DNA of 64,000 nt from Cupriavidus sp. YR651. GTDB taxonomy: Bacteria > Pseudomonadota > Gammaproteobacteria > Burkholderiales > Burkholderiaceae. Positions 1-7,789 of the stretch are shown here, one piece after another (positions within the stretch are counted from its first letter, which is position 1; each line of letters opens with the position of its first letter). The stretch lies in NCBI RefSeq assembly GCF_900101625.1, contig NZ_FMYZ01000002.1, forward strand, positions 558,001 through 622,000, in the 5' to 3' direction. The position numbers were made by a program, and so were the translations under genes. The notes under the pieces were generated by a model, which saw nothing but the letters and a program-made list of their open reading frames with translations, was not told where the DNA came from and made no database searches.

Positions 1-527
1 GACAGGTCGCGCACTTCGGGGGCGTAATCGATGCGGCCGTTGAACCACGGCTTGACGGTGTGCTGGTCGGACGATGCCACGTCGATCGCGCGCGTCGACA
101 TCAGTGCGCGCACGTGGCTGGCGACGATGGCGTTGGCGGTGACGTCGCCCGGCGTTTCGCGCTGCGCGTACTGGGACAGGCCCAGCCCGACCGCTGCCAC
201 CGTAACGACCGCCATCGCGGCATTGGCGGCGGGCGCCCACGTGAACCAGTTGCGCCAGCCCGCGGGGGCGGGCGGCGCGGCGAGATCGTCGAAGGTTTCC
301 TGTGGTGCGCCCGGCAGCGCGGCCAGCACGCGCGCGCGCAATTCGGCGGGCGCGCGATGATAGGATGCGCCGTGACGCGTGGCCGCGCGCAGCGCCTGCA
401 AATTGCGCAGGCTGGCGACGCAGCCGTCGCAGTCTTCGAGGTGTCGCTCCAGCCGCACGCTGTCCGCCGCGCCGACTTCGCCGTCGGCACAGGCCTGCAG
501 CAGGTTCCTCGCGTCATTGCAGTCCAT
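1..527 (-). CDS. Zinc-finger anti-sigma factor (3' end outside window)
   Basis: Probable membrane-anchored anti-sigma factor that holds the ECF sigma factor encoded just upstream. The start (ATG at 525-527) overlaps the sigma stop codon by 14 bases, so the two are translationally coupled. The N-terminus carries a zinc-finger anti-sigma pattern, His29-x3-Cys33-x2-Cys36, with further Cys at 3 and 13. One hydrophobic segment near residues 99-117 suggests an inner-membrane span, followed by a periplasmic part that runs off the window after about 175 residues. Family membership is clear from the HxxxCxxC motif and gene order; the signal sensed is unknown. A redox or metal signal is possible, since the divergent genes encode metal-type proteins, but that is inference. 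Confidence 0.85.
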   Translation of the reverse strand, partial: MDCNDARNLLQACADGEVGAADSVRLERHLEDCDGCVASLRNLQALRAATRHGASYHRAPAELRARVLAALPGAPQETFDDLAAPPAPAGWRNWFTWAPAANAAMAVVTVAAVGLGLSQYAQRETPGDVTANAIVASHVRALMSTRAIDVASSDQHTVKPWFNGRIDYAPEVRDL

Positions 528-1164
528 GGCCTGTCTCCCCCGCGGGACGCGTGGTGTTCACGCCCGTATCCGTACCCGAGTCCGCTCCTGTGTCATGACG
601 CGCGGCGTTGGCCGTCGCGCGCGGCGCCGCGTCGTCGCGCAGCGCCACCACCGCGGCGGCCAGCATCCGCCGCCCACGGGCCAGCCGGGACATCACCGTG
701 CCGACCGGAATATCCGCGATGCGGGCGATGTCGCGGTAGTGCAGTTCCTCCAGCTCGCGCAGTATCAGGACTTCACGGAAAGCCACCGGCAATTGTTCGA
801 GCGCGGCGTGCACCAGCCGGACGTCTTCCTCGCGCAGCAGCCATTGCTCGGGGTCGGTCGGCGATCCGTGCCAGTCGGGCAGCGCCGTGTCGGTTTCCGC
901 CGCCTCGTCGTAGCCGGTCTCGGCCGCCGTCTTGCGCTTTCGCCACGTCGTGAACCAGGTATTGCGGACGATGGCCAGCAACCACGGCCGTGGCTGGTCG
1001 CCCCGGAAGCTGCCGAAAAGCCGGAACGCGCGCAGGAAGGCCTCCTGCACCACGTCGTCGGCGTCACCCGTGTTGCCGCACAGCCAGCGGGCGAGGTTGT
1101 ACGCGGCATCCAGGTGCGGCAACACCAGGTCGTCGAATCGGCGGCGCGTGGCGGCGGCGTCCAA
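514..1164 (-). CDS. ECF-family RNA polymerase sigma factor
   Basis: Group 4 (ECF) sigma-70 factor of 216 residues. Sigma region 2 lies at about residues 10-75, with the DDVVQEAFLRAF segment typical of core and -10 binding. Region 4 lies at about 120-175, with the helix-turn-helix around YRDIARIADIPVGTVMSRLARGR. The start is a TTG at 1164, chosen because AAAGGA sits five bases upstream. The C-terminal 40 residues are an extra Thr/Ala-rich tail. It is followed by the overlapping anti-sigma gene. A promoter resembling the one on the divergent phosphoesterase operon lies about 60 bases upstream, which implies that the sigma factor drives its own gene. Confidence 0.93.
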   Translation of the reverse strand: MDAAATRRRFDDLVLPHLDAAYNLARWLCGNTGDADDVVQEAFLRAFRLFGSFRGDQPRPWLLAIVRNTWFTTWRKRKTAAETGYDEAAETDTALPDWHGSPTDPEQWLLREEDVRLVHAALEQLPVAFREVLILRELEELHYRDIARIADIPVGTVMSRLARGRRMLAAAVVALRDDAAPRATANAARHDTGADSGTDTGVNTTRPAGETGHGLQ

Positions 1165-1222
1165 GTCAGTCCTTTGGGCGAGGCGTGAGGCGTGGGCGTA
1201 GAAGCATGGTGCGTTCTCCGAT

Positions 1223-1250
1223 ATACCGGCGCTGCGCCGATTCTATTCCC
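1223..1250 (-). promoter_or_regulatory. ECF-type promoter of the sigma/anti-sigma genes
   Basis: On the minus strand GGGAATA (1244-1250) is followed after exactly 13 bases by GCCGGTAT (1223-1230). The same two boxes with the same spacing occur on the plus strand at 1340-1367. GGAATAA-like -35 boxes are common for ECF sigma factors. It lies about 60 bases before the TTG start of the sigma gene. Autoregulation is inferred from the matched pair. Confidence 0.7.
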
Positions 1251-1339
1251 GTCGCCGCCGCATCTGGCCGATTTTTTTCATTCGGACCGCCGGGCATCCT
1301 GCCGGCCGCGAAATCCGGCACCAGATCGTGCATCCAACC

Positions 1340-1367
1340 GGGAATAACACACGACCCCAGCCGGTAT
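1340..1367 (+). promoter_or_regulatory. ECF-type promoter of the phosphoesterase/cupredoxin operon
   Basis: GGGAATA (1340-1346), 13 bases, GCCGGTAT (1360-1367). It matches the divergent promoter of the sigma gene base for base in both boxes and in spacing. It sits 35 bases before the supported start of the phosphoesterase gene. The likely reader is the adjacent ECF sigma factor. Confidence 0.7.
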
Positions 1368-1401
1368 GACAGGCACACCCACCTGAAGTATGGAGGCAGT
1401 C

Positions 1402-2289
1402 ATGCATGGAACCTGGAGTCGGCGCGATGTGCTGCGCCTGGCGGGCGCGGCCGGCGGCGCCGTGTTTGCGTCGGCCCTGCCCGGCTGGGCGGCGGGGCGC
1501 GACGAGGATTTCGTCTTCGTCCAGCTGTCCGATGCGCATTGGGGCTTCGAAGGCCCGCCCAATCCCGATGCGCGCGGCACGCTGCCCCGCGCGGTGGCGG
1601 CGGTCAACGCGCTGCCGCAGCCACCCGATTTCATCATGTTCACGGGCGACCTGACGCATACCACCGACGATGCCGGCGAACGGCGGCGCCGCATGCGCGA
1701 ATTCAAGGAGATCATCGCCCCGCTCAAGGCCGGCGCCGTGCACCTGATGCCCGGGGAGCACGATGCGAGCCTCGACGCCGGCGAGGCGTATCGAGAACTC
1801 TTCGGCCCCACGCACTACACGTTCGATCACAAGGGCGTGCATTTCATCGTGCTGGACAACGTGTCGGACCCGGCCGGCCAGGTCGGCGATGCCCAGCGCG
1901 CCTGGCTGCGGGAAGACCTCGGCAAGCGGTCGCGCGATGCCCGCATCGTCGTCTTCACGCACCGGCCGCTGTTCGATCTCTATCCGCAATGGGACTGGGC
2001 GACGCGCGACGGCGCACAGGTCGTGGACCTGCTGATGCCTTATCGCAATGTCACGGTGTTCTACGGGCATATCCACCAGGAGCACCACCAGATGACCGGC
2101 CACATCGCGCACCACGCGGCGCGCTCGCTGATGTTTCCGCTCCCGCCGCCCGGATCGCAACCCAAGCGAACCCCGCTGCCATGGGACGCCGCGCAGCCCT
2201 ATCGCGGCCTGGGCTGGCGCGAAGTGACGGCCACGCAGCCACCGGAGGGCTTTCGCCTCGCCGAGCGGCCAGTGAAAACCAGCGCGTAA
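1402..2289 (+). CDS. Tat-exported calcineurin-like metallophosphoesterase
   Basis: Periplasmic phosphoesterase of unknown substrate, 295 residues. The start at 1402 is preferred over an in-frame ATG at 1390 because GGAGG lies five bases before it. The N-terminus has a twin-arginine signal (SRRDVLRLAG, residues 6-15) and a hydrophobic stretch ending in Ala residues. The metal-site motifs of the calcineurin-like family are in order: SDAH (43-46), TGDL (81-84), FTHRP (185-189) and GHIH (222-225). The usual GNHD motif reads GEHD here (118-121), so the conserved Asn ligand is replaced by Glu. The next gene follows after 10 bases, so the two form an operon under the ECF-type promoter. Confidence 0.88.
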   Translation: MHGTWSRRDVLRLAGAAGGAVFASALPGWAAGRDEDFVFVQLSDAHWGFEGPPNPDARGTLPRAVAAVNALPQPPDFIMFTGDLTHTTDDAGERRRRMREFKEIIAPLKAGAVHLMPGEHDASLDAGEAYRELFGPTHYTFDHKGVHFIVLDNVSDPAGQVGDAQRAWLREDLGKRSRDARIVVFTHRPLFDLYPQWDWATRDGAQVVDLLMPYRNVTVFYGHIHQEHHQMTGHIAHHAARSLMFPLPPPGSQPKRTPLPWDAAQPYRGLGWREVTATQPPEGFRLAERPVKTSA

Positions 2290-2299
2290 GGAGCCAGCG

Positions 2300-2662
2300 A
2301 TGACCGACAAGTTGTCTCGCCGCGCGCTGCTGGGGTGGCTGCTGGCCGCCGCGGTGGCGCCCGTGGTTCGTCATGGCGATGCCGCCGCGCCGCGCGTGAT
2401 TGCCGTGCGTGCCCGCCGCTTCGTCTTCACGCCGGACCGCATCGCCCTGAAAGCGGGTGAAACCGTGTTGCTCGCCATGACCGCCGAGGACGTCGTCATG
2501 GGCTTCAGCGCGCCGGACTTCAAGGTGCGCGCCGATCTCCCGCCAGGCCGGACGGTGCAGGTGCCGCTGACGGCGGGCAAGCCCGGCAGCTACGGCTTTC
2601 TGTGCGACATCTTCTGCGGGTCGGGCCATGAGAGCATGGGGGGAACCATCGAGGTGACGTGA
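2300..2662 (+). CDS. Small Tat-exported cupredoxin with a CuA-like motif
   Basis: Periplasmic copper-type protein of 120 residues, related to the soluble domain of cytochrome oxidase subunit II. A twin-arginine signal (SRRALLG) begins at residue 6. The C-terminal loop has C102-x3-C106-x3-H110-x2-M113, the spacing of a binuclear CuA site. The first CuA histidine is normally found in an upstream strand just before GF, but here Met67 sits at that point (VVMGFSAPDF). The Glu between the cysteines of oxidase subunit II is Ile. It may therefore bind copper differently or act as a chaperone or sensor; this is inference. It follows the phosphoesterase gene by 10 bases with its own RBS (AAGGAG). Confidence 0.85.
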   Translation: MTDKLSRRALLGWLLAAAVAPVVRHGDAAAPRVIAVRARRFVFTPDRIALKAGETVLLAMTAEDVVMGFSAPDFKVRADLPPGRTVQVPLTAGKPGSYGFLCDIFCGSGHESMGGTIEVT

Positions 2663-2697
2663 TTCGACGTGGCGCATCACGCTGGCATGGCGCCGCC

Positions 2698-5600
2698 TTA
2701 GTCGCCTTCGCCACCGATGTACTCACGCGTCTTTTCCGCGTGCTTGTCGGTGTGCGGGGGCAGCGGGCGTCCGCTGCGTGCCGCCTTGCGCCGCACGTAC
2801 CAGTGGTGCGCGCGGTCGAGGTAGAGATAGACCACCGGCGTGCTGAACAGCGTGAGCATCTGCGACACCACCAGCCCGCCGACCATCGCGTAGCCAAGCG
2901 GCCGGCGCAGCTCCGACCCGGCGCCGTGCCCCAGCATCAGGGGCAGGCCGGCCAGCAGTGCGCACATCGTCGTCATCATGATCGGGCGGAAGCGCAGCAG
3001 GCAGGCTTCATAGATGGCGTCGTGCGGCGACATGCCGCGCTCGCGCTCCGCCACGAGGGCGAAGTCCACCATCATGATCCCGTTTTTCTTGACGATGCCG
3101 ATCAGCAGGATCACGCCGATCAGCGCGATCACCGTGAAATCGTAGCCACCCAGCATCAGCACCAGCAGCGCCCCCACGCCGGCGGAGGGCAGGGTGGAGA
3201 GAATTGTCAGCGGGTGGATGTAGCTCTCGTAGAGCAGGCCGAGCACGATGTAGACGGCGATCAGCGCGGCGGCGATCAGGTACGGCTGCGATGCCAGCGA
3301 AGCGCCGAACGCCTGCGCCGTGCCCTGGAAGGCGCCGGTGAGCGTGCGCGGCCGGCCCATGCCGGCCAGCGCCTCGTTGATGGCCGTGACCGCATCGCCG
3401 AGCGCCGCGCCGCTCGCCAGGTTGAACGAAATCGTCACGGCCGGGAATTGCCCCTGGTGGCTGATCGACAGGTAGGCCGTGCGGTTGGTGTCCACCTTGA
3501 CGAAGGCGGACAGCGGCACCTGCTGGCCCGTGATGGGCGAGGTGAGATAGAGCTTGTCCAGAAGGCGGGGGTCGTCCTGCATTTGCGGCGTGGCTTCCAG
3601 GATCACGTGGTAGCTGTTGATCTGCGTGAAGTACTGCGCCACCTGTCGCTGGCCAATGGCGTCGTACAACGTGGCGTCGATCAGCGCCGGCGTGATGCCG
3701 AAGCTGGACGCGCGCGCGCGATCGATCGTCAGCATCGCGGCTGCGGCCGCGTTCTGCTGGTCCGAGGCCACGTCGGCGAGTTGCGGCAGCTCGCGGAAGC
3801 GCGCGAGGACGCGCGGCGCCCAGCTGTTCAGCTCGTCCAGGTTGGCATCGGTCAGCGTGAACTGGTACTGCGTGCGCGACAGCCGCCCGCCCACGTTGAT
3901 GTCCTGCCCGGCCTGCAGGAAGAGGTTGGCGCCTTCCACCCTGGCCAGCCGGGGCCGCAGCCGGGCGATGACCTCGTCGGCGGTCACCGTGCGGCCTTGC
4001 TCCTTCGGGCGCAGGCTGATGAAGAAATTGCCCGTGTTGACGGTGTTCTGTCCGCCGGTCATGCCCACGGCGGCCACGTCGGGGTCGCTGCGCACCACGT
4101 CGGCCAGTGCCACCATGCGCGCATTCATCGACTTGAACGAAGCGTCCTGCGCCGATTCGGCGATGCCGAACAGGAAGCCGGTGTCCTGTTGCGGAAAGAA
4201 GCCCTTGGGGATATAGAGGAACAGTGCCACGGTGGTGGCCACGGTCAGCAGGAAGACGCACAGCGTGACAAACTGATGGCGCAGCACGCGATCCAGCCCG
4301 CGCCGGTAGGCGCCGAGCATCGCATCGAAGCCCCGCTCGAACCATTGATAGACGCGGCCATGCTGTTCGGCATGCGCCGGGTCGTGGGGACGCAGGAAGC
4401 GCGAGCACAGCATCGGCGTGAGCGTCAGCGAGACGAGCACCGACACGGCAATGGTCAGCGTGACGGTCACCGCGAATTCGCGGAACAGCCGTCCGACGAT
4501 GCCGCCCATCAGCAGCAGCGGGATGAACACGGCCACCAGCGACACGGAGATCGATACGATCGTGAAGGCGATTTCGCCGGCGCCCTGCAGGGCGGCTTCC
4601 ATCGGCGTCATGCCGGCTTCCACGTGACGATAGATGTTTTCCAGCATCACGATGGCGTCGTCCACCACGAAGCCCACGGCGATGGTCAGCGCCATCAGCG
4701 ACAGGTTGTCGCGGCTGTAGCCCAGCAGGTACATGCCGCCGGCCGTGCCGAGCAGCGCCAGCGGAACGGTCACGCTCGGGATCAGCGTGGCCGGCAGGTT
4801 GCGCAGGAACACGAAGATGATCGCCACGACCAGCACGATGGTCAGGATCAGCGTGAATTCCACGTCGGCCTCGGATGCGCGGATGTTCTGCGTGCGGTCC
4901 GCCAGCACGTTGACGCTGACCGATGCCGGAATCGACAACTGCAGCCGTGGCAGGGCGGCCTTGATGCGGTCCACCGTGGCGATGACGTTGGCGCCCGGCT
5001 GCTTGGTGACCGCGAGGATGATCGCGCGGCCGTTGTGGAACGTGTTGTCCCCTGGCGCCGCCGCCCCGGCGAAGCCCCAGCCGGCCAGCCGGTTGTTCTC
5101 GGGGCCGTCCACGGCCTGGCCGACATCCCGCACGCGTACGGGGGCGCCGTTGCGGTATGCCAGCACCATGTCGTTCCACGCGGAGGCCTTGGTCAGCTGG
5201 TCGTTGGTGTAGACGTTGAAGGCCTTGGTGGCGCCATCGGTGCTGCCGGTGGGCTGGTTGACCGTGGTGGCGGCGATTACGCCACGGATGTCTTCCAGGC
5301 TCATGCCCATCGCCGCCAGCTTGCCCGGGTCCACCTGGATGCGCACCGCGGGCTTTTGCTGTCCGCCGATATTGACCAGCCCTACGCCGGCAATCTGCGA
5401 GATCTGCTGCGCCAGGATGTTGTCCGCGAAGTCATTGACGGTGGTCAGTGGCAGCGCATCGGATTGCACGGCCAGGACCAGGATCGGCGAGTCGGCCGGA
5501 TTGATCTTGCGGAACGATGGCGGGCTGGGCAGGTTGGCCGGCAACTGGCCGCCGGCTGCGTTGATGGCGGCCTGCACATCCACAGCAGCGGCGTCGATGC

Positions 5601-5898
5601 TGCGGTTCAGGTCGAATTGCAGCGTGATCTGCGTGGTGCCCTGCGCGCTGGTGGAGGTCATCTGCGCAAGCCCGGCAATCAGCGAGAACTGCCGCTCCAG
5701 CGGCTGCGCCACGTTGGACGCCATCGTCTCGGGGTTGGCGCCGGGCAGGCTGGCCGAGACCTGGATGGTCGGGAAGTCCACCTGCGGCAGCGGGGCGATC
5801 GGCAACAGCGGCCACGCGGCCACACCCACCAGCAACAGCGCCAGCGCCAGCAGCGACGTGCCGATCGGCCGCTTGATGAAGATGGCCGAAATGCTCAT
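2698..5898 (-). CDS. RND efflux permease, MdtB/MdtC-like
   Basis: Inner-membrane proton-driven multidrug exporter of the HAE-1 RND family, 1066 residues, the normal length. It opens with the family start MSISAIFIKRPI and has the 12-helix RND layout with two large periplasmic loops. The proton-relay acidic pair is present in VGFVVDDAIVMLENI (near residue 405), and the partner lysine in GIVKKNGIMMVDFA in the second half. Its start overlaps the adaptor stop by ATGA, so the two are translationally coupled. The sequence is closest in style to the MdtBC/MuxBC type rather than AcrB, but only one permease gene is present and no outer-membrane factor gene lies beside it. Substrates cannot be read from sequence. 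Confidence 0.93.
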   Translation of the reverse strand: MSISAIFIKRPIGTSLLALALLLVGVAAWPLLPIAPLPQVDFPTIQVSASLPGANPETMASNVAQPLERQFSLIAGLAQMTSTSAQGTTQITLQFDLNRSIDAAAVDVQAAINAAGGQLPANLPSPPSFRKINPADSPILVLAVQSDALPLTTVNDFADNILAQQISQIAGVGLVNIGGQQKPAVRIQVDPGKLAAMGMSLEDIRGVIAATTVNQPTGSTDGATKAFNVYTNDQLTKASAWNDMVLAYRNGAPVRVRDVGQAVDGPENNRLAGWGFAGAAAPGDNTFHNGRAIILAVTKQPGANVIATVDRIKAALPRLQLSIPASVSVNVLADRTQNIRASEADVEFTLILTIVLVVAIIFVFLRNLPATLIPSVTVPLALLGTAGGMYLLGYSRDNLSLMALTIAVGFVVDDAIVMLENIYRHVEAGMTPMEAALQGAGEIAFTIVSISVSLVAVFIPLLLMGGIVGRLFREFAVTVTLTIAVSVLVSLTLTPMLCSRFLRPHDPAHAEQHGRVYQWFERGFDAMLGAYRRGLDRVLRHQFVTLCVFLLTVATTVALFLYIPKGFFPQQDTGFLFGIAESAQDASFKSMNARMVALADVVRSDPDVAAVGMTGGQNTVNTGNFFISLRPKEQGRTVTADEVIARLRPRLARVEGANLFLQAGQDINVGGRLSRTQYQFTLTDANLDELNSWAPRVLARFRELPQLADVASDQQNAAAAAMLTIDRARASSFGITPALIDATLYDAIGQRQVAQYFTQINSYHVILEATPQMQDDPRLLDKLYLTSPITGQQVPLSAFVKVDTNRTAYLSISHQGQFPAVTISFNLASGAALGDAVTAINEALAGMGRPRTLTGAFQGTAQAFGASLASQPYLIAAALIAVYIVLGLLYESYIHPLTILSTLPSAGVGALLVLMLGGYDFTVIALIGVILLIGIVKKNGIMMVDFALVAERERGMSPHDAIYEACLLRFRPIMMTTMCALLAGLPLMLGHGAGSELRRPLGYAMVGGLVVSQMLTLFSTPVVYLYLDRAHHWYVRRKAARSGRPLPPHTDKHAEKTREYIGGEGD

Positions 5899-7163
5899 GG
5901 GCGCACGCCAGTCGCGGGGTTGGCGGCGTTCGTGGCCTTCGTGGCATTCGTGGCGTTCGCGGCATTCGCGGCATTCGCGGCGACCACCGGCCCGCTGGCC
6001 GCGCCGGGGGCGGGGCGGGCCGGCGCCTCGGCGATCGTGGCGCCGGGCTTGAGCTTGTACTGGCCATCCGCCACGACGCGGTCTCCGGCGCTGACGCCCT
6101 TGGCGATGATCGCGCGGGCACCCTGCAGCTCGCCCACTTCCACGGGCTGGAGCCTGACGGTGGCGTCCTGCTGCACCGTGTAGACATAGGTGCCGGTGTC
6201 ATTGCGCTGGACGGCGGAGGCGGGAATCGTCACGGCGCGGTCGCGCTGGCCGAGTACCAGCCGCGCGTTGACGTACTGTCCGGGCCACAGCGCGTGCGTG
6301 GGATTGGCAAAGCGCGCCTTGAGCTGGATGGTGCCGCTGGTGGTGTCGATCGTATTGTTGACGAGTATCAGGCTGCCCTTGCCGAGTTCGATGTCGCTGA
6401 CGCGTTCGTTGGCGTAGACCGCCAGCGGCGTGCGGCTGGCCTGCACCGCGCGGTTGATCCGGCCGAATGCATCGTCGGGCAGCGTGAACACCACGTCGAT
6501 CGGGTCGATCTGGCGAATCACGACGATGCCGGTGGAGTCGGCGGCATGCACGATATTGCCGGGGTCCACCAGCCGCGCGCCCACCCGGCCCGCCAGCGGT
6601 GCGGTGATGATGGTGAAATCGAGTTGCACCCTGGCCAGCGCGATCTGCGCCTCGTCGTTGCGCACGGCGGCGGCGAGCTGGCCCACCAGCGCACGCTGGG
6701 TATCCAGGGTCTGCTGCGTGGTGGAGTCCTGTTTGATCAGTTGTTCGAAACGCTGCAGGTCCAGCCGGGCGTTGGCCAGTTGCGCCTCGTCACGCGCCTT
6801 GGTGGCCTGGGCCTGCTGCAGCTGCGCCTGGAATGTGCGCGGATCGATCTGCGCCAGGACCTGCCCGGCCTGCACATCCTGGCCTTCGACAAAGCCCACG
6901 CGATCGAGCTGGCCATCGACGCGTGGCTTCACGGTCACCGTGGCCATGGCCTGCACCGTGCCGACGCCGGTCAGGCCGATATCGACATCCTCGGCGCGGG
7001 CGGTGGCGGTGGTGACGACGATCGCCGGGGCGGCCCTGGCGGCTTCGCGGGGGCCGAGCAGCCTGGCCGCCGGGCCGGCCAGCAGCCAGGCAACGAGTGC
7101 CACGGCGATGACGGCAAGGGCGAGCGCGAGCGGCCGCCTGTGGAGGGGAGCAGAAGCGGGCAT
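5895..7163 (-). CDS. RND periplasmic adaptor (membrane fusion protein), MdtA-like
   Basis: Adaptor subunit that links the RND permease to an outer-membrane channel, 422 residues from the ATG at 7163. That start has GAGG five bases upstream; an in-frame ATG at 7211 has no ribosome site. An N-terminal membrane anchor (residues 10-35, RRPLALALAVIAVALVAWLL) is followed by the lipoyl half (TVKPRVDGQLDRVGFVEGQ), an alpha-hairpin rich in Gln/Ala, the second lipoyl half (TAPLAGRVGARLVDPGN) and beta-barrel domains. The C-terminal tail is an odd Ala/Asn/Thr repeat encoded by a 9-bp tandem array. The gene overlaps the permease by four bases and diverges from an ArsR-type regulator gene. Confidence 0.92.
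   Translation of the reverse strand: MPASAPLHRRPLALALAVIAVALVAWLLAGPAARLLGPREAARAAPAIVVTTATARAEDVDIGLTGVGTVQAMATVTVKPRVDGQLDRVGFVEGQDVQAGQVLAQIDPRTFQAQLQQAQATKARDEAQLANARLDLQRFEQLIKQDSTTQQTLDTQRALVGQLAAAVRNDEAQIALARVQLDFTIITAPLAGRVGARLVDPGNIVHAADSTGIVVIRQIDPIDVVFTLPDDAFGRINRAVQASRTPLAVYANERVSDIELGKGSLILVNNTIDTTSGTIQLKARFANPTHALWPGQYVNARLVLGQRDRAVTIPASAVQRNDTGTYVYTVQQDATVRLQPVEVGELQGARAIIAKGVSAGDRVVADGQYKLKPGATIAEAPARPAPGAASGPVVAANAANAANATNATKATNAANPATGVRP
5919..5981. repeat. In-frame 9-bp tandem repeat in the adaptor 3' end
   Basis: Six near-identical units of the pattern NTTCGYGGC run from 5928 to 5981, with one degenerate unit before them (5919-5927). On the coding strand each unit gives three residues, producing the Ala-Asn/Thr-rich tail of the adaptor. 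Because the unit length is divisible by three, copy-number change would lengthen or shorten the tail without breaking the reading frame. Confidence 0.9.
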
Positions 7164-7471
7164 GGTGGCCTCGGTGGGGGCGCTGCCGCGCGGGGCGGTC
7201 TGGCGCAACATCCGTCGCTTGACCGTACAAGCATACTGCGCACGAGGTATGTGCGATACGACCGTCCTATTACTGTTTATTTCAGTATTTCAGGCGTCCG
7301 ACGGGTGGCGCCGGGGAGGGGAGCGGGTCAGGTGTTGTGCGGCGCCCCTATCGGGCGGTGGTCCCTATTGCGTTTGCGCAACACGCGGCGTAGAAGGAAA
7401 GCGGGAGGCCGTTGCCGCCGCATGGCAGCGGTTGGAGCCGTTGCCGGACAGACCAGAAGAAGGGGTTGAAG
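7164..7471. promoter_or_regulatory. Divergent intergenic region, efflux operon / ArsR-type regulator
   Basis: No gene is seen in this 308-base stretch. It must hold the promoters of the pump operon (leftward) and of the regulator gene (rightward). An AT-rich dyad, TACTG-7-CAGTA (7271-7287), is the best operator candidate. No clear -35/-10 pair was recognised. Confidence 0.4.
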
Positions 7472-7756
7472 ATGGAGACCCAGGAAAGCGCCCTGACCCT
7501 CGCCCTGTTGGCCGTGCCGGCGCGCGCGGTCATTTGCCGGGCGCTGCTGGAGGCTGGCGAAGCCGGCTTGCCCGCGGTGAGCCTCGCCGAGCTGGCCGGG
7601 CTCAGCCTGCCGCGCGCCACGCATCACTTCCAGGAGCTGGTTCAGGCCGATGTGGTGACGCTGACCATCCGCGACCGCCGCGTCTGCTACGTGCTCAAGG
7701 CGCGCCGCGCGGTGCGCGAGGCGCTGGAGTACGTCGATAGCAGTGGCCTCGGGTAA
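7472..7756 (+). CDS. ArsR-family winged-helix regulator
   Basis: Small DNA-binding protein of 94 residues with the ArsR/SmtB winged-helix fold: helix-turn-helix in SLAELAGLSLPRATHHFQELVQADVV (residues 36-61), then a beta-wing (LTIRDRRVCYVL). It has no cysteine cluster or His/Asp metal site, so it probably senses something other than metal. The start at 7472 follows an AAGGGG stretch; longer in-frame starts lack support. It is divergent from the RND pump operon and is the natural candidate repressor of that operon, though this is inferred from position only. Confidence 0.8.
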   Translation: METQESALTLALLAVPARAVICRALLEAGEAGLPAVSLAELAGLSLPRATHHFQELVQADVVTLTIRDRRVCYVLKARRAVREALEYVDSSGLG

Positions 7757-7789
7757 CCCCGCCCGCCGGTCCAGCGTGGCGGGATTCTG

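Noticed and set aside
2659-6183. Open frame of 1174 codons on the plus strand
   Set aside because: It runs antisense to the RND permease and adaptor genes, whose motifs, starts and coupling are clear. Its product is a His/Arg/Gln-rich sequence typical of reverse-strand frames in GC-rich DNA.
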